Assembly (NCBI GenBank): GCA_905221605.1
Contig: CAJNDS010002210.1
Coordinates: 517,075-581,074, forward strand
Length of the DNA: 64,000 nucleotides
Reading direction: 5' to 3'
Origin: Symbiodinium natans
Taxonomy: Eukaryota > Sar > Dinophyceae > Suessiales > Symbiodiniaceae
In this document: piece by piece, positions 42,551-54,159 of the stretch
How positions within the stretch are numbered: position 1 is the first letter of the stretch
Layout: each line of letters opens with the position of its first letter
Notes under the pieces: model-generated
What the model was told of the DNA's origin: nothing
What the model saw: the letters and a program-made list of their open reading frames with translations, nothing else
The model's database searches: none
Made by a program: the position numbers and the translations under genes

Positions 42551-45272
42551 AAAAAAAGGAACATGTCCTTCCCCAAAGCCTGAACCCCCCAACCTTGCAC
42601 CCCTAGCCCCCCAAGAACTAGATGCTCCAACTGCCTACCCCGAAATTCTAGCCCCGCCAGCCCTGAACCCAAACAGACTGAAACCCTGCACCCCAGTCCC
42701 TTTTCCTCAGCCTGGGCAGCCTAAGCTTGGAATGATCCTGCCTTCCCGCTCAAGTCCCACCCCAAAGCCCCTAAACCCTAAACCCTAAACCCTAAACCCT
42801 AAGCCCTAAACCCTAACCCCCAAACCCCAAACCTCAAACCCCAAAGCCCAAACTCCAAACCCCAAGCCCCAAACCCCAAAAACGAGAAGTGAAAAAAAAA
42901 CCCAAAAACACTAAACGCGGCCGAGGCTTGGGCAGCTCCCGCTACCCATGCACGGCAAGCCCTCGGAGGCCCTGGGCGGTTCCAGGAATTCTAGAGCTTG
43001 AGGTTTAGAGGGTCTCGCGGCCTCCGTGCCATCGACTCTCTACTGCTCTGCCTGATGTCTCAATGAAGGTGTTTTGAGTTTTGAAGTCGAGATTTTGGAG
43101 CTGTAGGTCCCAAACCCTGCAGCCAAACCCTGAAAAACTGTCAATGAGAGCTTAATTAGGCGATGACTGGCATCAGTGTCTGGCCCGCACAGCAAGAGCA
43201 GCAAGAGAGTGTGTCAGCAATAGGTGTTCATGGCAGCAAGACTTTCCCAAGGCCCGACACACCGAACCTCAATCTCAACCTGCAACACCATTTGCCACCA
43301 CCCCCCTCCTCCGCAGGTGACAATCCGCGCGCTGGCACACGCAGCAGCCTCGACATGCTTCAGTCTCAACCCTAAACCCTAAACCCCTAACCCCTAAACC
43401 CTAAAGCCTAAACCCTAAACCCCAAACCCCAAACCCCAAACCCAAAACGAACCCAAAACACCCCAAACCCCCGACTTTGAGGTGTCGGTGTTCCGATCTG
43501 CCCAACAAGTCTCAGACATGGAGTGGAAGCCAACCCAAGATGCCCCAGGCCAGAGGGCTCTGGGCTAGGAACTCTCAAAGGACGTCCCAAACAACCCCTA
43601 AGTCCTAGGCTACGAGCATGTCCTAAAGCCAGACTATGCACAAAGCCCAACCCTAACTTCTTGACCTTGGGCTTCAAGCGCGTAGGCTGTTACAGGAGCC
43701 TCATACTCCCCTCCCCCTGAACAGCACCCCCTCTCACATACAGATGTCTTGAACTTCCCCCCTATCGTAGTCGTCTAGAGTATGTCAGCGTGCCTTGTCC
43801 CAGACAACCTTGCCCTGTTTTATGGCTGATGGTCATGGCAGGTCCCTAAACCGTGAACCGTGAACCCAAAAACCTAAACCCTATGTTACAGAATTTGAGG
43901 GTGGGGGGTGGGGGGGGGGGGGCACCTCGATGGACGAGGGAGGCAGGTGGGAGGGGCCGGAGGATACGAGGGGCGAGGCGAGGGCCGTTTGCCCAGCTCC
44001 AGGGCCGAAACCTGGAGGAGCTGAGGGTTTAGGGTTTAGGGTTTAGGGTTTAGGGTTTGGGGTTTGGGGTTTAGGGTTTAGGGTTTAGGCTTCAGGGTTT
44101 GCTTCTGCTTGATCTCACATGAATAGCTTGAGGGACCCGTGCTTCTCTTGAATACCTTGAGATGGTTGCCCCAATTCTCAGATGTGCGATTTGCTGACCA
44201 TTCCCGGCCGACTCCCCAAGCCAGGACGCAAAAGGGTTTAGGGTTTAGGCTAGCTAGGATAGTTAGAGGATTCAGGGTTGCAGGGTTTAGGTTGCAAGGT
44301 TTTTTGGGTGGCACTAGGTGGCTTAAATCCCTTTCCGTAAACCCTAAACCCTACAGTAAACCCTAAACCCTAAACCCTAAACCCTAAACCCTAAACCCTA
44401 AACCCTAAACCCTAAACCCTAAACCCTAAACCCTAAACCCCCCTCCCTTGAGGATGGTAGCGCCTGGCCCGCGGAGAAGGCAGGGCCCATCTTCGGAGGC
44501 GCGGCCCCGGAGTTTGAAGGGGCTTAGGGTTTAGGATTTAGAGTCCAGGTCTAGGGTTTATAGGGTTTAGGGTTTAGGGTTTAGGGTTTAGGGTTTAGGG
44601 TTTAGGGTTTAGAGTTGTGAGTGAACACGTCTAGGTGTAAAAAGGGCTTAGGGTCTACGATCATCATCTTCGAAGTCTCGTGGTTGTCATGTTTGAGAGC
44701 GTCCCAGTCGAGTATGTAGCGCGTGTGCGGCGTGTCAGCCAGCAGAGCTGATCAGGTTGTGCAAGCAGCTGCTTTTTCTTGAGGGCACAGTAGAGGAAAG
44801 TCTGCGGAGCGGAGGTCTTTTTGGGTCAACTTACGGGTTTGGGACCGGTGAATTCAGCATATGGGGCAAAGCCCGCCCTACCTGAGAGTTCATGGGTAGT
44901 TGGAATATAAGCACTGCTGTAAGTACTGGCTTTAAGACCTTAAGAGCCCGACTGAAATCTGTCCCTCATGAGCCCTAAAGCCCAAACCCTACCCTACACC
45001 CAAACCTACTTATAATTAGCAACCATGCATCTTTGAATAAGTGCCCTTGGTTTCAAGGCCTTCCGTCCAGCTTCGTGGTCGCGAGGTGCGCTTGGGCTGG
45101 GTGTTCGTGTGCGATTGGATCCTAATCCAAAAATCCTCAGCTGTAAGGAGTACATATATGCATACATAAATATACACATATATTTTCCATATATATATAT
45201 ACATGTATAGATACGTTCTGCATAAACACGTACTCTACACATGTGCACACAGAGGTAGGTTGACCACGTGTT

Positions 45273-45310
<38 letters not shown>

Positions 45311-45339
45311 TCTCTCGCTCTCTCTCTCGGCAAGAAATC
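42551..45339. other. Non-coding mosaic
   Basis: Telomeric or CCCCAAA tracts at 42765-42880, 43370-43445, 44022-44088, 44338-44440 and 44560-44612; G-rich run at 43900-43922; (TC)n at 45275-45330. Frames at 42540-42788 and 43408-43720 are Pro-rich products of repeats. No gene supported. Confidence 0.5.
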
Positions 45340-47056
45340 ATACATACATATATATATATATATATGCTACCCCCCCCCCCCCAGCGACCTACCCTTTTTA
45401 GGCCTTTTTAACAAAAAATAACAAAGAAGGCCCAAAAGTCGCGTAGTTAATCACCGGGTAATGAAGGACAGTTACTGGGACACCCACCTCACAGACCCCG
45501 ATAAGCTAGCATTGGAAGAATCTACATTTTGAATCTGAAGCGGACAATGCTGTCTTTAGATGTTTAGATCAGTGTTTTTCTATGCAAATTGTGCGTTTCA
45601 AGGGCAATTAATGTTTTATTGAGCAACTAATTAATTTATACAATTGTGTTTGTACGAGGCAAAGTATTAATCAAATAGTGAAACATTTTTTCTTGGTTCT
45701 ATGCAAAATTAGCTACTAGAGTAATTATTAAGCAAAGAGCCCAATTTGACTCAAGTGAATACTATTTAAAGGAGCATACTCAACCAAGATACGAAATAAA
45801 CACCATTGTCAACAGCCCAATTTGACTCAAGTGAATACTATTTAAAGGACCATGCTCAACCAAATACGAAATAAACACTTGCGGAAATGGAAACGGTTCT
45901 ACCTACATAACAATGAGACAAAGATTGCTGAAGTATTCACTAAAGACCACTTATATACTATGTCTGAAAAGCACAATTTGCATGAGCAAGCTTAGAGATG
46001 CACAATAATGGAAATAGAAGCGGTTCTACTTACATAACGATGAAACAAAGATGTCTGAAGTATTCAATAAAGACCACATATATACTATGCTTGAAAAACG
46101 CAACTTGCACAATCAGGCTTAAAAAATGCACAAGAATCCTAGAAAAGTACTTAGTGAAGGCCATACACATGCAAATTCACAAATACAAAAAAACATCCAA
46201 AAGCGCAAGCTTTTCAGGAGAATCTCTGGTAAAGTTTGGATTATAGTGTTTTGGGGTATTCCTGGACGAGTAGGAGTCACTTTTTAAGCAAACAATTCTA
46301 AGCAATAAATGCTTTTTCTCAAGACAAGTATTGCAAATGCTGCTTCTAGATAATTAATCGCATTTACCAGGCAAATATTATCCATGCGAATTGAGCTACC
46401 AGAGCACCAAGTAATGCTGAATAAGGCCTACTACACTTGAGTACAACCAAAAGATGCACTAAACACTAGCGGCTCTACTTACATCATAACGAAACAAATA
46501 GTTCTGAAGCACTAGAAAGACCACTTGTATACTATTTCTGAAAAGCACAATTAGCATAAGCACACTTAAAAATGCGTAGTTGTTGCCTCGTGACCGTGAA
46601 GGCGAACCAAAAAGCCAAAATACCAAAACCAAAAAACCAAAAATACCAAAACCAAAAAAACCAAAAAAACCAAAACCAAAAAAACCAAAAATACCAAAAA
46701 AACCAATTTTCCGGGACTCTTGGAGAAGCCTCATAGGGATTTCCTGAGAGTCCCAGAAAATTGGTTTTTTTGGTGTTTTTGGTTTTTTTGGTTTTGGTTT
46801 TTTTGGTTTTTTTGGTTTTGGTTTTTTTGGTTTTTTTGGTTTTGGTTTTTTGGTTTTTTTGGTTTTGATATTTTTGGTTTTTCTACTGTCCCGTGTATGC
46901 GATTTTAGTTGTATTTTAGTCTACGCCCTAGGAAATACGCTATATTGCACACCGAGTTTGCTTGCAGTGCAGCTGGGTGACTTGAGACAAGGCGAAAAAG
47001 GGTAGGTCACTGGGGGGGGGGGTACCATATATATATATATATATATATACATACAT
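45340..47056. mobile_element. Poly-C-ended inverted-repeat element 2
   Basis: The left end is a TATATA run, GCTA, C13, AGCGACCTACCCTTTTT. The right end is its inverse: AAAAAGGGTAGGTCACT (46996-47011), G11, TACC, TATATA. The AT-rich interior has a 76-bp direct repeat (45739 and 45815), a unit of about 125 bp (45884, 46009, decayed near 46469) and a palindrome of GGTTTTTTT words at 46596-46885. The palindrome apex pairs TTTTCCGGGACTC with GAGTCCCAGAAAA, the same mismatched pair found in element 1. No coding frame. Ends and apex link it to 27030-29510. Confidence 0.65.
46596..46885. repeat. CCAAAAA / GGTTTTT palindrome
   Basis: About 120 bp of AACCAAAAA words on the left face about 120 bp of GGTTTTTTT words on the right, centred near 46725-46735. 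Frames through it encode only FGFF or FWFW repeats. Confidence 0.9.
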
Positions 47057-47535
47057 GTATATGCGCGTGATTCGGGTTTTGTTGACTGGTGCCCATTTGG
47101 GATTGAGAAGGCTGCATCGGGAATCGTGCTCCAAAGCCTGTGGTCCATGAACAAGGGGGGGCCAACTGCCCTTGACGGGTCACGTTTTTGCAAGGCAAGG
47201 CCATGGGTTTTACGTCGAAGGCGACGTTGGGGTTGAAGATCTAGCCCTTGATGTGGGGGATCAGGTGTACTCTAATTCTGTGGTGAAGGTGTCTTTTATG
47301 CACAGTCGCAGAGGCATAACTTTTCAACAGCTGCAGCTCCATCCCACAACCCTAAACCCTAAACCCTAAACCCCACCTAAACCCTAATTCCTAAACCCTA
47401 AACCCTAAACCCCCGTTTGATTCAGGTATCACTCGCTCTATGGCCTGCGCCCGCTGCCCGAGTGCCTGCTGGAGTGTGCACCTCAGTACTGGATGTTTCG
47501 CGGAAAGCTGGCTTTGCTTCTAGTGGCTTAAGAAG

Positions 47536-47566
<31 letters not shown>

Positions 47567-48186
47567 AAAACAAACAGACAAAAACTCTTCCTTTTAAGGG
47601 CAATGAAAGCATGTGTTTTTGGTTCTGAAGGCAAATAGTAGTTTTGGGGGCACATGGTGCGCGAAAATGCACCTGCCCTGCGACGGGGTGCTTCCTGACG
47701 ATGAAGGATCCTAGTTCCTCACACACTTAAGCTCTGGAAGCCAGAAAAATTAAAGACCCTAACGCCTGAACCAAGCCTGCATCCTAAAAGCCCTAAACCC
47801 TCAACCCTAAACCCCTTCAACCCCTAAACCCGAAACCTTAAGCCCCCCGCCCCCTAAGCCTTAGCCCTGAATCCGAAACCCGAAACCCTAAACCCTAACC
47901 CTAAACCCTAAACCCTAAACCCTAAACCCTAAACCCTAAACCCTAAACCCTAAACCCTAAACCTGGGGAGTTGCACCCAAGGACCGCTTGCATCACGCCT
48001 GGCGCGTCCTCCGGAGATGGCATCGATGGCGACAAGCCAGGGCCCCCGTAACTTCCTAGGCTTCCGGTGAGGGTTTGGGGTTTGGGGTTTGGGGGTTTGG
48101 GGTTTAGGGTTTAGGGTTTAGGGTTTAGGGGTTTAGAGTTTAGGGTTTAGGGTTTAGGGTGTAGGGTGTAGGTTGTAGCTTATAGG
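47057..48186. other. Non-coding mosaic
   Basis: CCCTAAA tracts at 47343-47412 and 47882-47964, TTTAGGG tract at 48065-48175, and a poly-C then poly-A run at 47535-47562. No gene supported. Confidence 0.5.
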
Positions 48187-48300
48187 TTGGGATGTTCCCC
48201 CTTATACTAGCAGTCCTGAGTAGGGATTATAGTACCCCCCCCCCCCCCCTATTTTAGCCCCTGTGTATGAAGGACTGTGAGTATAAGGGCGAGGGGGGAA
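48187..48300. mobile_element. F3 copy 4
   Basis: TTGGGATGTTCCCCCTTATA, CTAGCAGTCC and ATTATAGTACC lead in; GAAGGACTGTGAGTATAAGG leads out. A run of about 15 C in the middle separates the arms. No telomeric insert here, unlike copies 2 and 3. Confidence 0.7.
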
Positions 48301-48453
48301 ATGTAGAACTCGGAAGACGCCGATCTCGGAGAACGGGATCAACCGAAAGACGGGCGAAAAACATCGCCCAAAGCCAAAGAAAGAAAGACCGCAAATGTCC
48401 TTAGCTGCTCTGCACCGTGGCCTGAGCAGGTCGAGGCAACAAATGCGGACATC

Positions 48454-48786
48454 ATGAAACACTACACCACCTACCGCCTACGGCGAGTGGTGAAAACGCA
48501 AAAAGGGCCACCCCTCCAACCCCCCGCCTCCGAACACAAGGTCCCAAGAGGAGAGGAAAGGAGCAAACGCGAGGAAAAGCCAGCAGGCACCTCGAGACAG
48601 CCCGGGGTGTGGGGTTCAAGGTTTGATCGGCTGATGTGGTGCAGAGACGAAGAGTCGCTGTTGCTTGAGTACATCTCAGGTGAGGAGTTCCGATATGTTC
48701 AGCCATCCGTTGCAGCAAAAAAAATTCGCGTAACCAGGTCTTGGCTCAAGCTCCTAGGCCCTAACACTTGGGATCTGAGGCGCTAA
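48454..48786 (+). CDS. Doubtful hypothetical ORF, 110 aa
   Basis: An ATG-started frame between an F3 element and the ankyrin gene. The second half (WCRDEESLLLEYISGEEFRY, then a basic VAAKKIRVTRSWLKLL) looks protein-like, and the stop is just before a telomeric tract. Overlapping minus-strand frames of similar length compete with it. It could be an exon of an upstream gene or chance. No family recognised. Confidence 0.2.
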   Translation: MKHYTTYRLRRVVKTQKGPPLQPPASEHKVPRGEERSKREEKPAGTSRQPGVWGSRFDRLMWCRDEESLLLEYISGEEFRYVQPSVAAKKIRVTRSWLKLLGPNTWDLRR

Positions 48787-48900
48787 AATCCCCCAAAACC
48801 CTAAACCCCAAACCCTAAACCCTCTGTATGAAACAGTTGGCTCAAGATTTCTATCAGCCGCAGTAGGGATGGAGTGACATTTTGCTTCAAGATTTCCGCA

Positions 48901-49913
48901 ATGTTGCGGATTCAGATGATGATGACTGGGGAAGAGGTGGCTTGCCTCGAGCCGGACGAGTTGCTGAGCATCTCCGGCGACACTGCTACGGGCCACGTGC
49001 GCGCCTTAAAGCTCCGTCTCCAAAGGCTCTGTGGGCATCCCCGGTTTCGGCAGCGGCTCCTGCAAGAAGACGGGCAGTTTTTGCCCGAAGAGGCGGTCCT
49101 GGAAGCACCTTACGCCTGGGAATTCTGGACTTTGCCGAGACCTCTGGCGATGATATTGACAGGCTGCTCCATGCAGTAGCAGCAGACGATGCAACACAAG
49201 TAGAAACGATCTTGCAGCGACCCCAAGATCCAAGCCTAACGGCGCAACGCAACATGACAGCCGCCTTGCATGTTGCAGCGACGTATGGCAGGCAAGTCGC
49301 CACAAGGCTGCTGCTCGAAGCTGGTGCGGGAAAGGACCAAACTGAAGACCGTGGAGCCACGCCGCTTGTCATCGCAGCTCAGAACGGTCACTTGGAAGTG
49401 GCACGTTTGTTGCTGGAGTTTGGTGCGGACAAGGATCTAGCCAAAGCACACGGAGCCACGGCACTTTTCATCACCGCTCAGAATGGCCACTTGGAAGTGG
49501 TACGTTTGTTGCTGGAGTTTGGCGCGGACAAGGACCGGGCCGACGCAAATGGGGCCACACCACTTTCCATCGCAGCTCGGAACGGCCACTTGGAAGTGAC
49601 ACGCTTGTTGCTGGAGTTTGGTGCGGACAAGGACCTGGCTGACGCGAGTGGAGCCACACCACTTTTCATGGCAGCTGAGAACGCCCGCTTGGAAGTGGCA
49701 CGCTTGTTACTGGAGTTTGGTGCGGACAAGGAACTGCCAGTTTCAGATGGAGCCACGCCACTTTTCATCGCAGCTCGGAACGGCCACTTGGAAGTTGCAC
49801 GTTTGTTGCTGGAGTTCAGTGCAGACAAGGACCTAACGACTTCTGATGGGGCCACGCCACTGTTCATCGCAGCTCAGAACGGCGACATGGAAGTGGCTCG
49901 CTTGTTGCGATGA
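48901..49913 (+). pseudogene. Ankyrin-repeat protein gene with apparent frameshift
   Basis: From ATG 48901 one frame gives MLRIQMMMTGEEVACLEPDE, continuing about 70 aa (ALKLRLQRLCGHPRFRQRLL). This resembles the short ubiquitin-like leader that precedes ankyrin repeats in many dinoflagellate proteins. Near 49111-49120 the coding sense moves to another frame (ILDFAETSGDDIDRLLHAVA), which stays open to 49913. It encodes about seven 33-aa ankyrin repeats (ATPLFIAAQNGHLEVARLLL type), near-identical at the DNA level (99-bp period). The last is cut short by TGA after RLLR, so the repeat lacks its second half. One missing base at the junction would explain the split; a sequencing error or a tiny intron are alternatives. 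Ankyrin repeats bind proteins; the partner is unknown. It stands alone between telomeric tracts. Confidence 0.8.
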
Positions 49914-52673
49914 GAAATTTTAGACAAATGTCGTGCAGTAGCCGACACGGGGTTTAGGGTTCAGGGTTTAGGGTTAAGAGCCCTGAACTACGCATTGCCC
50001 GCAGGCCCTAGCAACTCTTACTCTTGTGTTTTCGGGGCGCGCAGACACTCGGGCCTTTTGGACATGTTGCGCCGGTAGAGTCGAAATGGCCACCAAACAT
50101 TATGCACATGGGTTCATCTGAGTATTCACGTCTGGTTATGCAAGCATTTTCGCGTCTTCTTAGGGAGTTGAGGGGATGATTTGAGTATGGGTTTAGGGTT
50201 TGAGGTTTAGGTTGTGTTTAGGGTTTGCGCAGCGATGCCCTTTCGTTTATGTCATTGTTGTTATCATTCAAGTTCTTGGTTTTCTAGTTTAAAGCCATGA
50301 ATCCTGAACCTTGTCGGGTACCCTAGATATACGCATGACCCTCAAAATGGGGGGGGGGGACCGCAAACACATGCACTGCTGTTTCTATAAACCCGAAGCC
50401 CAGAACCGTTTCAGCCATAAACCCATCCCACAAAACCCATCTACACCCCAAACCCTAACGGCACGTCCGTCCTATAAACGCACGACGGCCGCAAGGACTT
50501 CGAAATCTCTTTGAGAACCCTCGGCCCCGTGCCCTAGTGTAACAAGTTCATGGACGAGAATCTGTTAAACTAGAGTAAACCACAAAGGGTGTTTATCATC
50601 GTGTCCGACAATATATACTTATATATATATACAAGGTGAAGATATGTATACTACAATGGAAAATGTTGAATATCAAGAGGTTGTCAGAGGGGGGAAAGTT
50701 CATACCCTAATCCCAAACCCGGCCCTACACCCAAAACCCTTAGCCTACACCCTAAGCCCGAAACCCTAAACCCGAACCAAGAAAGGCCGAAGAACTAACC
50801 CTTAGCCCCAAACTTCCCGTACTCCCTCACTTCTAAACCCCATATCCTTTGCAGCTGGAACCCTAAACCCTAAACCCTAAACCCTAAACCGTGTAAAGCC
50901 CGCCTGAGCCCGAAGTCAACTCTTCCGAACATCCGAGGCCCATCGTCATGGCAGCAGGGGCCCTGGCTGTGGAATGCGGGAAGTTTGGGACTTCGGATTT
51001 AGGGTTTAGGGTTTAGGGTAGCTTAGGGTAGTTTAGGGTAGTTTAGGGTAGTTTAGGGTTCAGGGTTAGGGTTCGGGGTGTAGGGGATTTAGGGTTTTAG
51101 AGGTCAGGGCTTGAAGATTTACGGACCTGGGCTGAAACGGGGGTTTAGGCCCCGTTCGGGAGAATGGCCTTGTTCCGCACTAGCCGCACAGGAAGAAGCA
51201 AACGTGAATTACGCACGCAGAGTGCTCTTGCGAGAGGATTTTGTCGGCTCGCCTTTCAGAACATCCTTTCTGCTCTTCGCCACCCTTGCCGACTCGAGCT
51301 TGGTTGGGTTGCGGGGTCTCAACAATCACACCTCCTCCTTTTCGTCCTGAGGAGGATTTCTAGCCTTCAGAGTTTACAGCTTCCGGGATTTGAAGCACTG
51401 GGGCTATGTAGGGGCTATGCCAAGCCCTAAACCCTAAACCTAGACCATCTCACAACAAGCTGGGACATGCTGCAACAGTTGGGAGGTTCGGGCTTGCTGT
51501 CGAGGAGTTCGGAGAATGAGGGGGGCAGCTTTCTGAAACCTCTGAAGCAGTCCCAAGTCTCAACGCGGATCCTATTTTCGGCCAGTTAGGGTTTAGGGTT
51601 TAGGGTTTTAGGGTTTTAGGGTTTTAGGGTATCCAAGACATTCTCACATAGGAAGGGCCCCGAATTCTCCTCAGCCCTGCGTTGCAGATTCAGCACAAGA
51701 CGCTCCCGATCGCCGCGGTCCAATTCCACCCAGAGTGATCTCCTCAGACTTCTTGCCAGGGCAGCGAGGCTCTCTAGAGGGCCCAGAAGTATGAACTAAG
51801 CATCCGACTAAGTACTACTTAAGGAATGTATGCCTTACTTAGGGAAGATTCTAAGATCCATTAAGGATCCGACTGAGTCCTACTTATGGACTATGCTTTT
51901 ACTTAAGGAATATATTCTTGGAAGATCTGGGGGCACAGATCGGCGTGCTCTCGGCCGATGTGCTCCAACCCTGGAGCTGCCAGGTCCAAAATGTGCCAAA
52001 ACCTGGGCTTCTAAAACCCACAGCCCGAAACCCTAACCCCAAGCCGCCCTAGAAGTACCCTGGGCTTTTGAAGCCCTAAACCCCTAAACCCTTTTTTTTG
52101 AACCCAGAACAAAGTAAACCCTAAACCCTGAACCCTAAACCCTAAGCTCACGGCTTCTGAAGCACCGGAAGTCTTGGCTTCAAGGTCGATTTTGACAAGC
52201 CCTGAGCTGGGCGTGGGGGCGCCCAGTGTGGCTGTGCTAGGGTTTAGGTTTAGGGCTTAGCGTTTGGGGTGTGGGGTTTGGGGTTTAAGTCTGTAGGCCG
52301 TGTTAGCCGCAAAGTAGAAGGAGCAGCTAAGTAATGCTGAATACTTAAGGGCAGGTCGGTATATGGGGTCGAGGGTGCAAGGATGCAACTGTGCAGGCGT
52401 GATAGGGCTGTGTAGAGTAGGTGCAGACGATGGAAGGCTCTGTTCGTCTAGTCCCAAGGCCTTGGTAGCCCTGTGGTACCCTTTTCAACTTGTTTTTTGG
52501 TGGTTCAAGGTTCCCTTAGAAAGTAACCAACCCCAAAAAGGGTGCTCTTGTTATGATGCGGTTGCTGGGCTGCCAAGAGAGCTGTAGTCACTGCAGTCTA
52601 GTTCCAGGGCCCCGAAGACAGCATGAAAGGTGAAAAGTGTGTTTGGGGTTCGAGAAGTGAGGTCTCGGGCTTG
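49914..52673. other. Non-coding mosaic
   Basis: Short telomeric tracts at 49950-49975, 50862-50890, 51000-51062 and 51590-51630, a TA run at 50608-50630, and a repeat-like block 51800-51920 with TACTTAAGGAATGTATG and TACTTAAGGAATATATT. Overlapping frames at 51111-51430 are unsupported. Confidence 0.45.
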
Positions 52674-52813
52674 AGGTTTCTTAAGGCACTTAAGTCTTGA
52701 AGCTGTCCCGTAGCTCTGAAAGCCCCTCCACCCCCCCCGGGTTTAGGGATTAGGGTTTACGGATTAAGGTTTCTTAAGGCACTTAAGTCTTGAACCCGTG
52801 CCGTAGCTTTGAA
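52674..52813. repeat. 47-bp direct duplication flanking telomeric words
   Basis: AGGTTTCTTAAGGCACTTAA, extended to TCTTGAA and CCGTAGCT(C/T)TGAA, occurs at 52674-52720 and 52767-52813. Between the copies lie a poly-C run and GGTTTAGGGATTAGGGTTTA. The layout looks like telomeric DNA inserted with a duplication of flanking sequence. Confidence 0.75.
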
Positions 52814-53820
52814 CGAAGACACCCGCGGGGGTGGGGGGATGGAGGCTCACTTACTAAACCTAAACCCTTAAACCCTAAACCCCAAACCCTAAACCCTCCT
52901 TCCAATCCTGCGCGGGGGCATCCTCCGAAAGCCCCCAGGTGCAGATGTTGGTCCATGCCCGGCGCTGAGCTGTGAACCCTGTACCCTCAGCCCTAAACCC
53001 TAAGCCCTAAACCCAAAACCCTAAACCCTAAACCCTAGTTTCAACCCTTTCCCGAAGCATGTGAGTCTGCAGTTTTGCAGCTCGACGTTTTAGACGCCTA
53101 CCCTACGGGAAGCCTGAAGGAGTCACCAGCATCCTCGAATGCCTGAGCCCTAAACCCTCAACCCGATCTCGATGCACTGGGGTTTGGGGCGAGGTTCATC
53201 AGGGCTTAGGGTTTAGGGTTTAGGGTTTAGGGTTTAGGGAATGGAGTGATTGTGTGCAGATGTTTTCGGGCCTCAGCTGAAGAGCAGCGGGGGAGGCAAT
53301 GCTGGCAGTCATCAAGTCCGGTTTCAAAAAAGGGTTTAGGGTTTGGGGTTTAGGGTTTAGGGTTTCGGTTTAGGGTTCAGGGTTTAGGGCTTGGGGTTTA
53401 GGGTTGGCCGGGTTTGGGCTGTAAGTTATAAACCCTTGCCCCTTATTATGACCAAGTGCCTCCCTCGCGTCTGCTAGTACCTGCCCCTAGGATGGCTCGG
53501 CAGTCAGCATTTTTAGGGTTTAGGGGTTTAGGGGTTTACTGTAGGGGTTAGGGGTTTAGAGGTTTAGGGGTTTAGGGGTTTATAGGGGTTTAGAGGGGTT
53601 TAGGGGGGTTTAGGGGGGCTTTAGGGGGGTTTAGGGGGGTTTAGGGGGGTTTAGGGGGGTTTAGGGGGGTTTAGGGGGGTTTAGGGGGTTTGGGCGTTTG
53701 GGGGTTTGGGGCTTTGGGGCTTTGGGGCTTTGGGGCTTTGGGGCTTTGGGGGTTTAGGGGTTTCAGGGGTTAGTAAGTAATGAAGGCACACCAAATTCCT
53801 GTGCCAAGTCTTCTTCCGGA
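52814..53820. other. Non-coding mosaic with GGGGTTTAG variant array
   Basis: CCCTAAA words at 52857-52900 and 52990-53040, TTTAGGG at 53205-53240 and 53330-53405. A long GGGGTTTA to GGGGGGTTTA to GGGGCTTT array at 53515-53765 shows stepwise change of the unit along its length. Confidence 0.7.
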
Positions 53821-54159
53821 ATGGAAGGCGGGTACATGGAGTCGCTGGAACCATGCTTTTACTCACGACGTGTCCTGTTCGGCACCTCTGTTGTAGTCCA
53901 AACGCCTGACTGTATTAACTTCAAGTGGTTGCAACCGGAGCACGGCTGGATGCAACATAGTGTTTCAGGGACATGGGAGACGGCTATCCAGGATCATTGC
54001 CGTTGGCATGCAATGTCACAGACGCGCCCTTTGTTCACGATCCAACTGCTGTTTTCTGAGACTTCACATCCTGAAACCAAGTTGAGTGTGCAGCAAGCGG
54101 TGCATGCGCGAGATGTCAATCGCACTGAGTGTCGTGAGTTGGTTCTCGTGGGTTATTAA
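53821..54159 (+). CDS. Hypothetical protein fragment, 112 aa
   Basis: A complete ATG-to-stop frame with balanced amino-acid use and no repeat-derived bias: FGTSVVVQTPDCINFKWLQP, HGWMQHSVSGTWETAIQDHC, TRPLFTIQLLFSETSHPETK. It has five Cys and is rich in Trp and His. No signal peptide or membrane helix is seen. It follows a GGGGTTTAG array and is followed by unique DNA. I recognise no family; it may be one exon of a larger gene. Confidence 0.35.
   Translation: MEGGYMESLEPCFYSRRVLFGTSVVVQTPDCINFKWLQPEHGWMQHSVSGTWETAIQDHCRWHAMSQTRPLFTIQLLFSETSHPETKLSVQQAVHARDVNRTECRELVLVGY

Noticed and set aside
46459-46908. Phe/Trp/Gly-rich ORFs near 46.6-46.9 kb as a structural protein
   Set aside because: They translate a GGTTTTT simple-word palindrome in both directions.
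49320-49913. Regularly spaced 99-bp repeats as a possible CRISPR-like array
   Set aside because: The repeats are in frame and encode ankyrin motifs; there are no distinct spacers.
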